NCBI RefSeq assembly: GCF_910588665.1
Contig: NZ_CAJUPR010000010.1
Coordinates: 24,935-88,934, forward strand
From: an uncultured Brachyspira sp.
GTDB lineage: Bacteria > Spirochaetota > Brachyspiria > Brachyspirales > Brachyspiraceae
Reading direction: 5' to 3'
DNA length: 64,000 bases
Both the position numbers and the translations under genes were made by a program. Positions 9,412 to 18,228 of the stretch are shown in pieces. The notes under the pieces are model-generated. The model searched no databases and was not told the DNA's origin. It saw only the letters and a list, made by a program, of their open reading frames with translations. Every line of letters begins with the position of its first letter. Position 1 is the stretch's first letter.

Positions 9412-10557
9412 ATGGAATTTAATTTACCTAAAACACATGAGCTTTTCAGACAAATGATTAAAGAATTTGCTGAAAAAGAGGTAAAACCTTTAGCAACAGA
9501 ACTTGACGAGGAAGAAAGATTTCCTGTTGAAACTGTTAAGAAAATGGCAGAAATCGGACTTATGGGCATACCTATTCCTAAAGAATACGGCGGAGCAGGC
9601 GGAGACAATTTAATGTATGCTATGGCTGTTGAAGAATTATCAAGAGTTTGCGGTACTACAGGAGTTGTTCTTTCAGCACATACTTCTCTTGGAACTTGGC
9701 CTATACTGCAATTCGGTACAGATGCTCAAAAACAAAAATATGTTCCTAAACTTGCAAGCGGAGAATGGATAGGAGCATTCGGACTTACAGAACCAAATGC
9801 AGGTACAGATGCAGCAGGACAGCAGACAGTAGCCGTATTAGATGAAGCTACTAATGAATGGGTAATTAACGGTTCAAAAATATTCATAACAAATGCAGGA
9901 TATGCGAATGTATATGTAATATTCGCAATGACAGACAAATCAAAAGGATTAAAAGGAATTTCATCATTCATAATAGAAGCTGGAACTCCTGGATTTACAA
10001 TCGGTAAAAAAGAGAAAAAATTAGGAATCAGAGGTTCTGCAACCTGCGAATTAATATTTGAAAATGCAAGAATACCAAAAGATAATCTGCTTGGAGAGGT
10101 AGGAAAAGGATTTAAAATTGCTATGATGACTCTTGACGGAGGAAGAATAGGAATAGCATCTCAGGCATTAGGACTTGCACAAGGCGCTCTTGATGAGACA
10201 GTATCTTATGTTAAAGAAAGAAAGCAATTCGGAAGAGCAATAGCTAATTTCCAAAATACTCAATTCCAATTAGCTAACCTTGAAGTAAAAGTAGAAGCTG
10301 CAAGACTTTTGGTTTACAAAGCGGCATGGAGAGAAAGCAATCATCTTCCATATTCAGTAGATGCGGCAAGAGCAAAACTATTTGCATCAGAAACAGCAAT
10401 GGAAGTAACAACTAAAGCAGTTCAGCTTCATGGCGGATACGGATATACAAGAGAATACCCTGTTGAAAGAATGATGAGAGATGCTAAGATAACAGAAATT
10501 TATGAAGGAACATCAGAAGTTCAAAGAATGGTAATAGCAGGCAGTCTTTTGAAATAA
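9412..10557 (+). CDS. bcd: Short-chain (butyryl-CoA) acyl-CoA dehydrogenase
   Basis: FAD enzyme of the acyl-CoA dehydrogenase family; in this context it most likely reduces crotonyl-CoA to butyryl-CoA with the ETF encoded next. The 381-residue length, the FGLTEPNAGTDA flavin-binding motif (about 124-135), the LGIRGSATCEL block and the C-terminal IYEGTSEVQRMVIAG motif are typical. E365 in that motif is the catalytic base of short-chain and butyryl-CoA dehydrogenases. AGGAGG precedes the ATG. The order bcd-etfB-etfA is the one used in clostridial butyrate clusters. Substrate length is inferred from family resemblance and context. Confidence 0.92.
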   Translation: MEFNLPKTHELFRQMIKEFAEKEVKPLATELDEEERFPVETVKKMAEIGLMGIPIPKEYGGAGGDNLMYAMAVEELSRVCGTTGVVLSAHTSLGTWPILQFGTDAQKQKYVPKLASGEWIGAFGLTEPNAGTDAAGQQTVAVLDEATNEWVINGSKIFITNAGYANVYVIFAMTDKSKGLKGISSFIIEAGTPGFTIGKKEKKLGIRGSATCELIFENARIPKDNLLGEVGKGFKIAMMTLDGGRIGIASQALGLAQGALDETVSYVKERKQFGRAIANFQNTQFQLANLEVKVEAARLLVYKAAWRESNHLPYSVDAARAKLFASETAMEVTTKAVQLHGGYGYTREYPVERMMRDAKITEIYEGTSEVQRMVIAGSLLK

Positions 10558-10594
10558 GCCAATTAGCAAATAAAATATTTATGGAGGAATAGAA

Positions 10595-11380
10595 ATGAAA
10601 ATAGTAGTTTGTATAAAACAGGTTCCAAATACAACAGAAATAAAACTAGATCCTGTAAAAGGTACATTAATAAGAGATGGGGTTGTTAGTATAATGAATC
10701 CTGATGATAAAGGCGGATTAGAAGAAGCTCTGAAATTAAAAGATAAATTCGGAGCACATGTAACCGTAATAACAATGGGACCTCCTCAGGCAGAAGCTAT
10801 ATTAAGAGAAGCTTATGCAATGGGAGCAGACAGAGCAATTCTTTTAACAGATAGAAAATTTGGCGGCTCAGATACATTAGCAACTTCTAATGCATTAGCG
10901 CAGGCTTTAAGAAATATAGAAGCTGACCTTATTATTTCAGGAAGACAGGCAATAGACGGAGATACTGCTCAAGTTGGTCCTCAAATTGCAGAACATTTAG
11001 GATTACCTCAAATATCTTATGCAAAAGAAATAGAATATAACAAAGCAGATAATTCATTAACAGTAAAAAGACTTATAGAAGATGGATACTATTTACTAAA
11101 TGTTCAATTGCCTGCTCTAGTAACAGTATTATCAGAAGCTAATACCTCAAGATACATGAGAGTAAAAGGGATAGTAGAAGCTTATGATAAAGAAATTGAA
11201 ACATGGTCAGCAGAAACTATAAAAATAGACACAGCATTGATAGGACTTAGCGGATCTCCTACAAAAGTAAAAAAATCATTTACTAAAGGAGCTAAACAAG
11301 CAGGTAAAGTATTTGATGTGGATACAAAAGAAGCTGTTAATATCATAATTGAAAAATTAAAAGAAAAATTTGTTATTTAA
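10595..11380 (+). CDS. etfB: Electron transfer flavoprotein beta subunit
   Basis: Small ETF subunit of 261 residues, full length for the family. It begins MKIVVCIKQVPNTTEIKLD and includes the LIISGRQAIDGDTAQVGPQIAE signature region near 110-130 that contacts the AMP or second flavin. It pairs with EtfA, encoded 35 bases downstream, and with Bcd upstream. In anaerobes such Bcd-linked ETFs often bifurcate electrons from NADH to crotonyl-CoA and ferredoxin. Whether this one bifurcates cannot be decided by eye. GGAGG lies upstream of the ATG. Confidence 0.94.
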   Translation: MKIVVCIKQVPNTTEIKLDPVKGTLIRDGVVSIMNPDDKGGLEEALKLKDKFGAHVTVITMGPPQAEAILREAYAMGADRAILLTDRKFGGSDTLATSNALAQALRNIEADLIISGRQAIDGDTAQVGPQIAEHLGLPQISYAKEIEYNKADNSLTVKRLIEDGYYLLNVQLPALVTVLSEANTSRYMRVKGIVEAYDKEIETWSAETIKIDTALIGLSGSPTKVKKSFTKGAKQAGKVFDVDTKEAVNIIIEKLKEKFVI

Positions 11381-11415
11381 TTAACAAAGAACCTTAGAAC
11401 GAAGGAGATAAAATA

Positions 11416-12438
11416 ATGAATTTAAGCGATTATAAAGGAATATTAGTATTTGCAGAACAAAGAGACGGCGTACTTCAGAATGTAGGTTTGGAATTAATAG
11501 GAGAGGCAAAAAAACTTGCAGCTAAACTGGAGGTACAAACAGTAACAGCCACCTTAATAGGACATAATATAGGAAATTTAGCTCAGACTTTAATAGAATA
11601 CGGTGCAGATAAAGTATTAGTAGTAGATAATGAAACTTTAAAACAATATGATACCGAAGCTTATACGCAAGTATTTAAAGCAATAATAGATGCTAAAAAA
11701 CCTGAAATAGCATTATTCGGGGCAACAACTTTAGGAAGAGACTTAGCACCGAGAGTATGTTCAAGACTTGCAACAGGACTTACAGCAGACTGTACAAAAT
11801 TGGATATAGATGATGAGACAAAAGTCTTCGGAATGACAAGACCTGCATTTGGAGGAAACTTAATGGCTACAATAGTATGTCCAGACCATAGACCTCAAAT
11901 GGCAACTGTAAGACCCGGCGTAATGCAGAAATTAGCTAAAGAAGCAGGAAGAAAGGGAGAAGTAGAGCAATTCCCTGTAACAATAGACACATCTAAAATG
12001 AAAGTAAAAATCTTAGATATAGTAAAAGAAACAGCTAATAAAATAGACATAACAGAAGCTAAGATATTAGTGTCAGGAGGAAGAGGAGTAGGCTCAAAAG
12101 AAAACTTTAAGAATCTTGAAGCAGTAGCATCTAAAATAGGAGCTGTAGTATCAGCATCAAGAGCAGCAGTAGATGCAGGATTAATAGATCATGACAGACA
12201 AGTAGGTCAGACAGGTAAGACAGTAAGACCTAATATATACTTTGCATGCGGAATATCAGGAGCAATTCAGCATATGGCTGGAATGGAAGAATCTGAATTT
12301 ATAATAGCAATAAATAAAGATAAAGATGCTCCTATGTTTGGAATAGCAGATTTAGGAATAGTGGGAGATGTAAATAAAGTACTTCCTCTATTGGCTGAAG
12401 AGTTAGGAAAAGCAATAGATGCTAAAAAAGCTAAGTAA
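11416..12438 (+). CDS. etfA: Electron transfer flavoprotein alpha subunit
   Basis: Large ETF subunit of 340 residues. The C-terminal FAD domain is complete: SGGRGVGSKENF near 216-227, the DRQVGQTGKTVRP motif near 255-268, and IYFACGISGAIQHMAGM, then DLGIVGDVNKVLP near the end. The N-terminal domain pairs with EtfB. AAGGAG sits just before the ATG. It is the last gene of the acyl-CoA cluster and is followed 23 bases later by a terminator-like hairpin. Confidence 0.94.
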   Translation: MNLSDYKGILVFAEQRDGVLQNVGLELIGEAKKLAAKLEVQTVTATLIGHNIGNLAQTLIEYGADKVLVVDNETLKQYDTEAYTQVFKAIIDAKKPEIALFGATTLGRDLAPRVCSRLATGLTADCTKLDIDDETKVFGMTRPAFGGNLMATIVCPDHRPQMATVRPGVMQKLAKEAGRKGEVEQFPVTIDTSKMKVKILDIVKETANKIDITEAKILVSGGRGVGSKENFKNLEAVASKIGAVVSASRAAVDAGLIDHDRQVGQTGKTVRPNIYFACGISGAIQHMAGMEESEFIIAINKDKDAPMFGIADLGIVGDVNKVLPLLAEELGKAIDAKKAK

Positions 12439-12461
12439 TTAAAATAATTATTTTATTAATA

Positions 12462-12510
12462 AAAGAGAGCTCACAGATAAAATATAAAACATTTTGTCTG
12501 CGGGCTCTTT
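12462..12510 (+). terminator. Rho-independent terminator after etfA
   Basis: An inverted repeat with arms AAAGAGAGCTCACAGA and TCTGCGGGCTCTTT, paired with a few mismatches or wobble pairs across an AT-rich loop, immediately 3' of etfA and before hpt. The 3' side ends in TTT then AT-rich bases. It probably closes the acyl-CoA operon and separates hpt. Confidence 0.65.
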
Positions 12511-12665
12511 AATATTATATAGGATTTTATATATTTTGATGCTTATGTTTTTTAAATACTATATGATAAGCTTATTGAATATTAAAAAATCTTAATTAAA
12601 ACAAAATAATTTACTTTATATTAAAATATGATAAAATTAAAAATATAATTTTCAAAGGTTCAAAT

Positions 12666-13196
12666 ATGCTTAAAAATCAAAATATATCAAAGATTCTAAT
12701 CACAGAAGAACAAATAAATAAAAAAGTTAAAGAATTAGCTTCTCAAATTTCAAATGATTTAAAAGACAAGGAAAATATACCATGCATTATAGGATTATTA
12801 AAAGGTTCTTTTATATTTACTGCCGATCTTTCAAGATATATAGATGTTCCCATTGAAATTGATTTTATGATAGTATCAAGTTACGGAAATAATCAAATAG
12901 GTTCTGAAATTAAAATACTTAAAGATGTTGATATACCGCTTACAGGAAGAGATGTTATTATAGTGGAGGATATTATAGATACAGGATATACTTTAGAAAA
13001 AATATGCGAAATTCTCCGCACAAGAAATGTAGCATCTCTGAAAATATGCACACTTCTAAATAAACCCTCCAGAAGAAAAGTTGATATAAAAATAGACTAT
13101 AACGGCTTTGATATAAATGATGAATTTGTTGTGGGATACGGAATAGACTATGCCCAGAAATACAGAAATCTTCCATATATAGGCGTTGTTGAATAA
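12666..13196 (+). CDS. hpt: Hypoxanthine phosphoribosyltransferase
   Basis: Purine salvage enzyme transferring phosphoribose from PRPP to hypoxanthine or guanine. The 176-residue protein has the type I PRTase fold marks: the GLLKGSFIFTADL loop near 41-53 and the PRPP-binding VIIVEDIIDTGYTL motif near 98-111, with a C-terminal FVVGYGIDYAQKYRNLPYIG block typical of Hpt. It is transcribed separately from the etf genes (hairpin between) and converges with the next gene. The upstream region has a TATAAT near 12641 but no clear -35. Confidence 0.93.
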   Translation: MLKNQNISKILITEEQINKKVKELASQISNDLKDKENIPCIIGLLKGSFIFTADLSRYIDVPIEIDFMIVSSYGNNQIGSEIKILKDVDIPLTGRDVIIVEDIIDTGYTLEKICEILRTRNVASLKICTLLNKPSRRKVDIKIDYNGFDINDEFVVGYGIDYAQKYRNLPYIGVVE

Positions 13197-13216
13197 TAAA
13201 TAAATTGCTGATCATA

Positions 13217-13250
13217 TTTTATTAGCAATAATAAAAAATTATTATTTTAA
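13217..13250 (+). repeat. Intergenic repeat copy A (TTTTATTAGCA family)
   Basis: AT-rich element in the short gap between the convergent hpt and glycosylase-like genes. It reads ATTTTATTAGCAATAATAA followed by an AATTATTATT tail, so AATAAT and ATTATT can pair around a run of A. The same core occurs near 48.1, 48.3 and 50.7 kb. At this site it may also serve as a bidirectional terminator. Confidence 0.5.
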
Positions 13251-13927
13251 TATAAGTTTAAATAATATTTATAAAGCTCTTTTTTTACGCAATATAAACT
13301 TACTCCCTTTATAGGACTTATTTTCAAAGTAATAGTAGCCAATTTTATTTTTCTTGCTTCATTAATATATAAATATCTTTCTCTCAAAGCATTTATAATA
13401 TCTATAGTTATAATATTATCATTTACATTTTTAATATAATAATCATAAGCTTCGCTGATTTTTTCCATACTATAATCAATAGTATTAATTATATTAAAAA
13501 AATTATTTTCTGTAAATCGGCTTGTAAATATTATAAGCTTCAAATCATAATTTTCATCTGATAGAACTTTGCTTAAAATATTGTTGTATTCTAATATTAT
13601 TAAATTGGTATCTCTAGCGCTGTCTTTATTTTTTCTTTCGCATTTTGAAAACACATCGGCTATGCCTACTTTATTTTCCTCAAAAAGTTTTTTCTTGTTC
13701 TGCTTAGAAGAAATAAGATAATTATAATCAATATCAAAACTATATGATATTATTTTCCAAAACTCGCTTCTTTTGCTTGCATAATACCAAGCATTTTCTT
13801 TTTCTCTGCAGCTCAATTTTTCGAATTTTTCTCTGTTGGTATACAAAGGCACAGGAAAAGTACCTAATATTAAAACCCTCATTTTATTAGGAAAAAAATT
13901 AATATCGTCAAATATATGTTCTTCCAT
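13247..13927 (-). CDS. Uracil-DNA glycosylase superfamily protein (hypoxanthine-type glycosylase-like)
   Basis: A 226-residue protein whose N-terminal half resembles the family 6 / HDG branch of the uracil-DNA glycosylase superfamily: LILGTFP at residues 19-25, then YYASKRSEFW at 48-57, and GIADVFSKCER at 88-98 followed by DSA. In that branch the corresponding blocks bind the base and flipped nucleotide, and members remove hypoxanthine or uracil from DNA. The C-terminal third is less conserved and lysine-rich. It converges with hpt. The assignment is by motif recognition; other superfamily branches (DUF4918-like) remain possible. Confidence 0.6.
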   Translation of the reverse strand: MEEHIFDDINFFPNKMRVLILGTFPVPLYTNREKFEKLSCREKENAWYYASKRSEFWKIISYSFDIDYNYLISSKQNKKKLFEENKVGIADVFSKCERKNKDSARDTNLIILEYNNILSKVLSDENYDLKLIIFTSRFTENNFFNIINTIDYSMEKISEAYDYYIKNVNDNIITIDIINALRERYLYINEARKIKLATITLKISPIKGVSLYCVKKELYKYYLNLY

Positions 13928-13974
13928 AATACATAATCAAAACATTTAATGCATACAGCTATTTCAAATTCGCA

Positions 13975-15414
13975 TTAAAGATCCTCTTTATTATATCCAG
14001 TAATTATTTCAGAACCTTTGCCGCATTTAGTAATAGCTATAGGAGAAACATTAAGCTCCCTAGACAATATCTCTATTATCTTAGGAGAACAAAATCCTCC
14101 CTGACATCTTCCAAGTCCTGCACGCACTCTTCTTTTTATACCGTCAATAGACTTAGCTCCTATAGGATTTTTTAATGCATCCAATATTTCGCCCTCCGTT
14201 ACCTTTTCGCATCTGCAGATTATATGACCGTATAAAGGATTTTCTTTTATAAGTTTGTTTTTATCATCATTAGAAAGAGAATTAAAATGTACTATTCCTT
14301 TTCTCTTTTCTATAAAGCTTTCTTTTTTCTCAAGATTTGCTTTTTTACTTACAATATCTGCAATCATAAGACCGATGGCCGGGGAGGAAACAAGACCTGG
14401 AGATTCTATACCTGCACAATCAAAAAATCCTTCGCAGTCTTCAATTTCTTTAATAATAAATTCATGATTATCCTCATGAGGTCTAAGTCCGCAGAATGAA
14501 GTAATAACTTTATTATACGGTATATTTTTTACAGTAAGTTTTGACTTCTCTATAATCTGAGCAAGTCCTTCGGCTGTTGTATTTAATCCCTCTTTATCAT
14601 CTATATCAATAGCGGTAGGTCCAAGCATTATATTGCCATGTACTGTAGGAGTTACCAATATTCCTTTACCTAATTTTGTAGGAAGAGCAAATATTGTTGA
14701 AGCTACCAAGTTATCAGCATCATTATCAAGAAGTATATAATCTCCTCTTCTAGGTGTAATATTTATTTTGTTTTTGCTCATCATATTATGAAACTTATCA
14801 GCATAAACTCCTGCAGCATTAACTATATATTTAGCTTTTATAATACCTCTATTAGTTTCGGCTTCAAATGTTCCGTCAGTAAGTTTTTTAATATTAGTTA
14901 CTTCTGTATTGAATTTAAATTCAACTCCGTTGGAATAAGCATTTTCAGCATAAGCAATATTTAATATAAAAGGATCCACTATGCCTCCAGTAGGAGCATA
15001 TAAAGCAGCCGCAACATTATCATTTAAATTAGGCTCTTTTTTATGAACCTCTTCTCTGTTTAATATCTGAAGTTCTTCAACTCCGTTTTTTATTCCTCTG
15101 TCATATATAGCCTTCAAATTAGGAATATCTTCCTCATTTGTGCATACCACCAAAGAACCATTTTGCCTAAAAGGAATATCTAAATCCTCCGCCGTTTTTT
15201 TCATCATCTTATTGCCGAGAACATTTAATTTAGCCATAAGAGATCCCGTCGCAGCATCAAATCCTGCATGCACTATTCCGCTGTTTGATTTTGAAGTACC
15301 AGAGCATACATCTTCTCCCATTTCAGCAACGCATATATCGGCTTTGTATCTGGATAATTCACGGGCAGAAGAAGTGCCTGATACTCCTGCTCCTATAATT
15401 AATACATCATACAT
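13975..15414 (-). CDS. GlpA-like FAD oxidoreductase with BFD [2Fe-2S] domain
   Basis: A 479-residue flavoprotein, probably oxidising glycerol 3-phosphate to dihydroxyacetone phosphate. The N-terminus has the Rossmann motif VLIIGAGVSGTSSARELSR, and the DAO-fold continues to about residue 370. A C-terminal BFD-like domain carries four cysteines (C400, C402, C437, C442) suited to a [2Fe-2S] cluster, as in GlpA of the anaerobic dehydrogenase. The GlpB and GlpC partners of the E. coli enzyme are absent here, so it may pass electrons to a different acceptor or directly to oxygen. It lies 73 bases downstream of glpK, last gene of the glycerol operon. Confidence 0.82.
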   Translation of the reverse strand: MYDVLIIGAGVSGTSSARELSRYKADICVAEMGEDVCSGTSKSNSGIVHAGFDAATGSLMAKLNVLGNKMMKKTAEDLDIPFRQNGSLVVCTNEEDIPNLKAIYDRGIKNGVEELQILNREEVHKKEPNLNDNVAAALYAPTGGIVDPFILNIAYAENAYSNGVEFKFNTEVTNIKKLTDGTFEAETNRGIIKAKYIVNAAGVYADKFHNMMSKNKINITPRRGDYILLDNDADNLVASTIFALPTKLGKGILVTPTVHGNIMLGPTAIDIDDKEGLNTTAEGLAQIIEKSKLTVKNIPYNKVITSFCGLRPHEDNHEFIIKEIEDCEGFFDCAGIESPGLVSSPAIGLMIADIVSKKANLEKKESFIEKRKGIVHFNSLSNDDKNKLIKENPLYGHIICRCEKVTEGEILDALKNPIGAKSIDGIKRRVRAGLGRCQGGFCSPKIIEILSRELNVSPIAITKCGKGSEIITGYNKEDL

Positions 15415-15487
15415 AATATATATTTCCTCTATAAATTATTTTTAATTATATATTAAAGAATTTAATAAAAATATAGGCTTATTGCTG

Positions 15488-16969
15488 TTATGCCCAGCCT
15501 CTTGATCTTTCAACTGCTTTTTTCCAGCCCATATATTTTTTATTTCTCTCCTCTTCGGAAAGCAAAGGAATAAACTCTCTTTCTAATTTCCATCTGCTTG
15601 AAATTTCATCTTTATCCTTCCAAAATCCTACGGCAAGCCCAGCCAAATAAGCAGCACCTAAAGCTGTAGTTTCCGTTACCTGAGGACGCAAAACTTTTGT
15701 ATTAATAATATCGGATTGAAACTGCATCAGGAAATTATCTCTGCAGGCTCCTCCGTCAACCTTTAATGAAGATAATTCTACTCCGCTGTCGGCAACCATA
15801 GCATCAATAACATCTTTACTCTGATAGGCTATAGCCTCCTCAGCTGCTCTTATTATATGGCTTCTATTAACACCTCTTGTAATTCCCACCAAACAGCCTC
15901 TGGCATACATATCCCAATAAGGAGCGCCGAGACCTACAAATGCAGGTACTAAATAAACCCCGTTGGTATCCTTCACTTTAGATGCAAAATATTCCGTATC
16001 TTTCGCATCATGAAGAAGTCTTAACTCATCGCGTATCCATTGTATAACTGCCCCTGCTATAAATACAGAGCCTTCCAAAGCATATTCTATTTTTCCATTG
16101 TGTCCGATGCCTATAGTTGTAATTAGTCCGTTCTTGCTTAATATAAAATTTTCTCCTATATTCATAAGGATAAAACTTCCAGTACCATATGTATTTTTAG
16201 TATCTCCTTTATTAAACCCTGCCTGTCCGAATAATGCAGACTGCTGGTCTCCTGCTATTCCAGATATAGGCACTTCTTTACCGTTGATATTGGCATAACC
16301 GTAAATACAAGAAGAATCTTTTACCTCTGGAAGCATACTTTCAGGTATATTCAATTCTCTTAAAATATTATTATCCCATTTCAAATCTTTTATATTATAT
16401 ATCATAGTTCTTGAAGCATTTGTATAGTCTGTAACATGAACTTTACCGCCCGTTAATTTCCATACAAGCCAAGTATCTATAGTACCGAAAAGCAAATCTC
16501 CTTTTTCGGCCTTTTCTCTTGCTCCTTGTACATTATCAAGTATCCACTTTATTTTAGTTCCTGAAAAATAAGCATCAACCACCAAACCTGTATTTTCTCT
16601 TATATAAGCATCAAAACCTTTTCTCTTTAATTCGTCGCAAATAGAAGCTGTTCTTCTGCATTGCCATACTATTGCATTATAAATAGGCTCTCCCGTATTT
16701 TTATCCCAGACAACAGTTGTTTCCCTTTGATTTGTAATTCCAATAGCTGCTATCTCTTCAGGCTTAACTCCTGCAATCTGTATAGCCTCCTGCAAAACGC
16801 CGAATTGAGTAGCCCAAATTTCGGATGCATTATGCTCAACCCAGCCTTCATAAGGATAAATTTGAGTAAACTCCTTTTGAGCAACAGACACCATATTTTG
16901 ATCATAATCAAATACTATAGCTCTGCTGCTTGTTGTACCTTGATCTATTGCAACAACATATTTTGACAT
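15488..16969 (-). CDS. glpK: Glycerol kinase
   Basis: Phosphorylates glycerol to glycerol 3-phosphate, trapping it in the cell. The 493 residues match the family: N-terminal VVAIDQGTTSSRAIVFD phosphate-binding motif, the NQRETTVVWD block near 80-89, YNAIVWQCRRT, the ATPase-fold GIAGDQQSALFGQ near 238-250, and the C-terminal TETTALGAAYLAGL. It sits 21 bases after glpF, within one operon. No PTS-type phosphorylation site was judged. Confidence 0.97.
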   Translation of the reverse strand: MSKYVVAIDQGTTSSRAIVFDYDQNMVSVAQKEFTQIYPYEGWVEHNASEIWATQFGVLQEAIQIAGVKPEEIAAIGITNQRETTVVWDKNTGEPIYNAIVWQCRRTASICDELKRKGFDAYIRENTGLVVDAYFSGTKIKWILDNVQGAREKAEKGDLLFGTIDTWLVWKLTGGKVHVTDYTNASRTMIYNIKDLKWDNNILRELNIPESMLPEVKDSSCIYGYANINGKEVPISGIAGDQQSALFGQAGFNKGDTKNTYGTGSFILMNIGENFILSKNGLITTIGIGHNGKIEYALEGSVFIAGAVIQWIRDELRLLHDAKDTEYFASKVKDTNGVYLVPAFVGLGAPYWDMYARGCLVGITRGVNRSHIIRAAEEAIAYQSKDVIDAMVADSGVELSSLKVDGGACRDNFLMQFQSDIINTKVLRPQVTETTALGAAYLAGLAVGFWKDKDEISSRWKLEREFIPLLSEEERNKKYMGWKKAVERSRGWA

Positions 16970-16990
16970 ACTGATACTCCTTTAATTTTA

Positions 16991-17731
16991 TTATTTTCTT
17001 GAAAATATTTTTCCTACAGTAAAATCATAAATAACGGCGCCTAAAACTCCTCCCGCTATAGGTCCCACAACTGGTACAATCCATATATTGGTGCCGTCTG
17101 TAATTCCGTTATTTTTAAATCCTGCGGCAACAGTAAAAAGTCTGGGAGCTAAATCACGGGCAGGATTAACAGCATAGCCATGCATAAATCCAAAAGATGT
17201 TCCAATGGCAACTATTATAAGACCGACTATTATAGGTCCTAAATTAGCTCCTGCAGGAATATTATCTGCATCCCCAGTTGCAAGTATTAAAAATACTAAG
17301 AGAAATGTGCCAGTTATTTGATCTATAAGGCCATATAAAAATCCAGATACAGCAGGAAAAGTTGCAAACACTCCCGCAGTATTTTCAAAATTAGGATCAA
17401 TTTCTATCCATTTGCCGTAATAAACTGCAAATACTATAGCGGCTCCTATAAAAAAACCTATCATCTGTGCAAATATATAATACCAAACTTTAGACCATTG
17501 AAATCTTCCTGTAACAGCTAATGATAAAGTAACGGCAGGATTTAAATGCGCACCGCTTATTTTACTTGATGCATATATGCCGAATGTAACAGCAAGTCCC
17601 CAAGCTATATGTATATTTATAGCCGTTCCGTTATTTCCCACAACAACCGAAGCAACAACGCCTAATCCAAATAAAGCTATAATCATAGATCCTATTATTT
17701 CGGCTAAAAATTCGGATTTTCTGCTATACAT
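16991..17731 (-). CDS. glpF: Glycerol uptake facilitator (aquaglyceroporin)
   Basis: Channel for glycerol across the inner membrane. The 246-residue protein has six membrane spans and the two pore NPA motifs at 64-66 and 189-191; the second is followed by RDLAPR, with the aspartate typical of glycerol-conducting rather than water-only channels. Its ATG shares one base with the rubrerythrin stop (TAATG), and its AGGAGG lies inside the end of that gene, implying translational coupling. Upstream of glpK by 21 bases. Confidence 0.96.
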   Translation of the reverse strand: MYSRKSEFLAEIIGSMIIALFGLGVVASVVVGNNGTAINIHIAWGLAVTFGIYASSKISGAHLNPAVTLSLAVTGRFQWSKVWYYIFAQMIGFFIGAAIVFAVYYGKWIEIDPNFENTAGVFATFPAVSGFLYGLIDQITGTFLLVFLILATGDADNIPAGANLGPIIVGLIIVAIGTSFGFMHGYAVNPARDLAPRLFTVAAGFKNNGITDGTNIWIVPVVGPIAGGVLGAVIYDFTVGKIFSRK

Positions 17732-18228
17732 TAATTAATTCCTCCTACTCTGTACTGTTCACATACAGGACATCTCTTTGGAGATTCAAAATCCGTATGC
17801 ATATATCCGCATTTTCCGCATTGCCATTTATTTACACCCTCTATATTTTTTCCTAAATATTTTTCAAACATTTTTCTATGCCCTTCTTCTATTTTTCCAA
17901 CATGCTCAAAAAGTATGGCTATATCATTAAAACCTTCTGCTCTTGCTGTTTCTGCAAATTTTAAATACATTTCTTCTGATTCATATATCTCTCCTTTAAT
18001 AGCATCTTGCAGATTCTCATCTTTAGAAAATATGCCATGATAACGCTCAAACCAAAGCTTTCCATGCTCCTGCTCGTTTCTGGAAGCTTTTTCATAAAAC
18101 AATGCCAAATCCTCCATACCTTCTTCCCTAGCTTTCTGTGCATAGTACATATATTTGCATCTGGCAATAGCCTCTCCTATAAAAGCCGTTTTCAAATTTT
18201 CATTTGTCTTTGAATCTTTTAAATCCAT
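17731..18228 (-). CDS. rbr: Rubrerythrin
   Basis: Cytoplasmic diiron peroxidase of anaerobes, reducing hydrogen peroxide. The 165-residue protein has a four-helix diiron domain with EAIARCKY near 19-26, EQEH at 52-55 and EEGH at 114-117, and a C-terminal rubredoxin-like domain with CxxC pairs at 137/140 and 153/156. It is shorter than the classical 191-residue form but complete. It leads the glycerol operon and overlaps glpF by one base. A good GGAGG ribosome site precedes the ATG. The likely promoter is in the 470-base gap upstream; a TATACT near 18274 (minus) is a candidate -10. Confidence 0.93.
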   Translation of the reverse strand: MDLKDSKTNENLKTAFIGEAIARCKYMYYAQKAREEGMEDLALFYEKASRNEQEHGKLWFERYHGIFSKDENLQDAIKGEIYESEEMYLKFAETARAEGFNDIAILFEHVGKIEEGHRKMFEKYLGKNIEGVNKWQCGKCGYMHTDFESPKRCPVCEQYRVGGIN

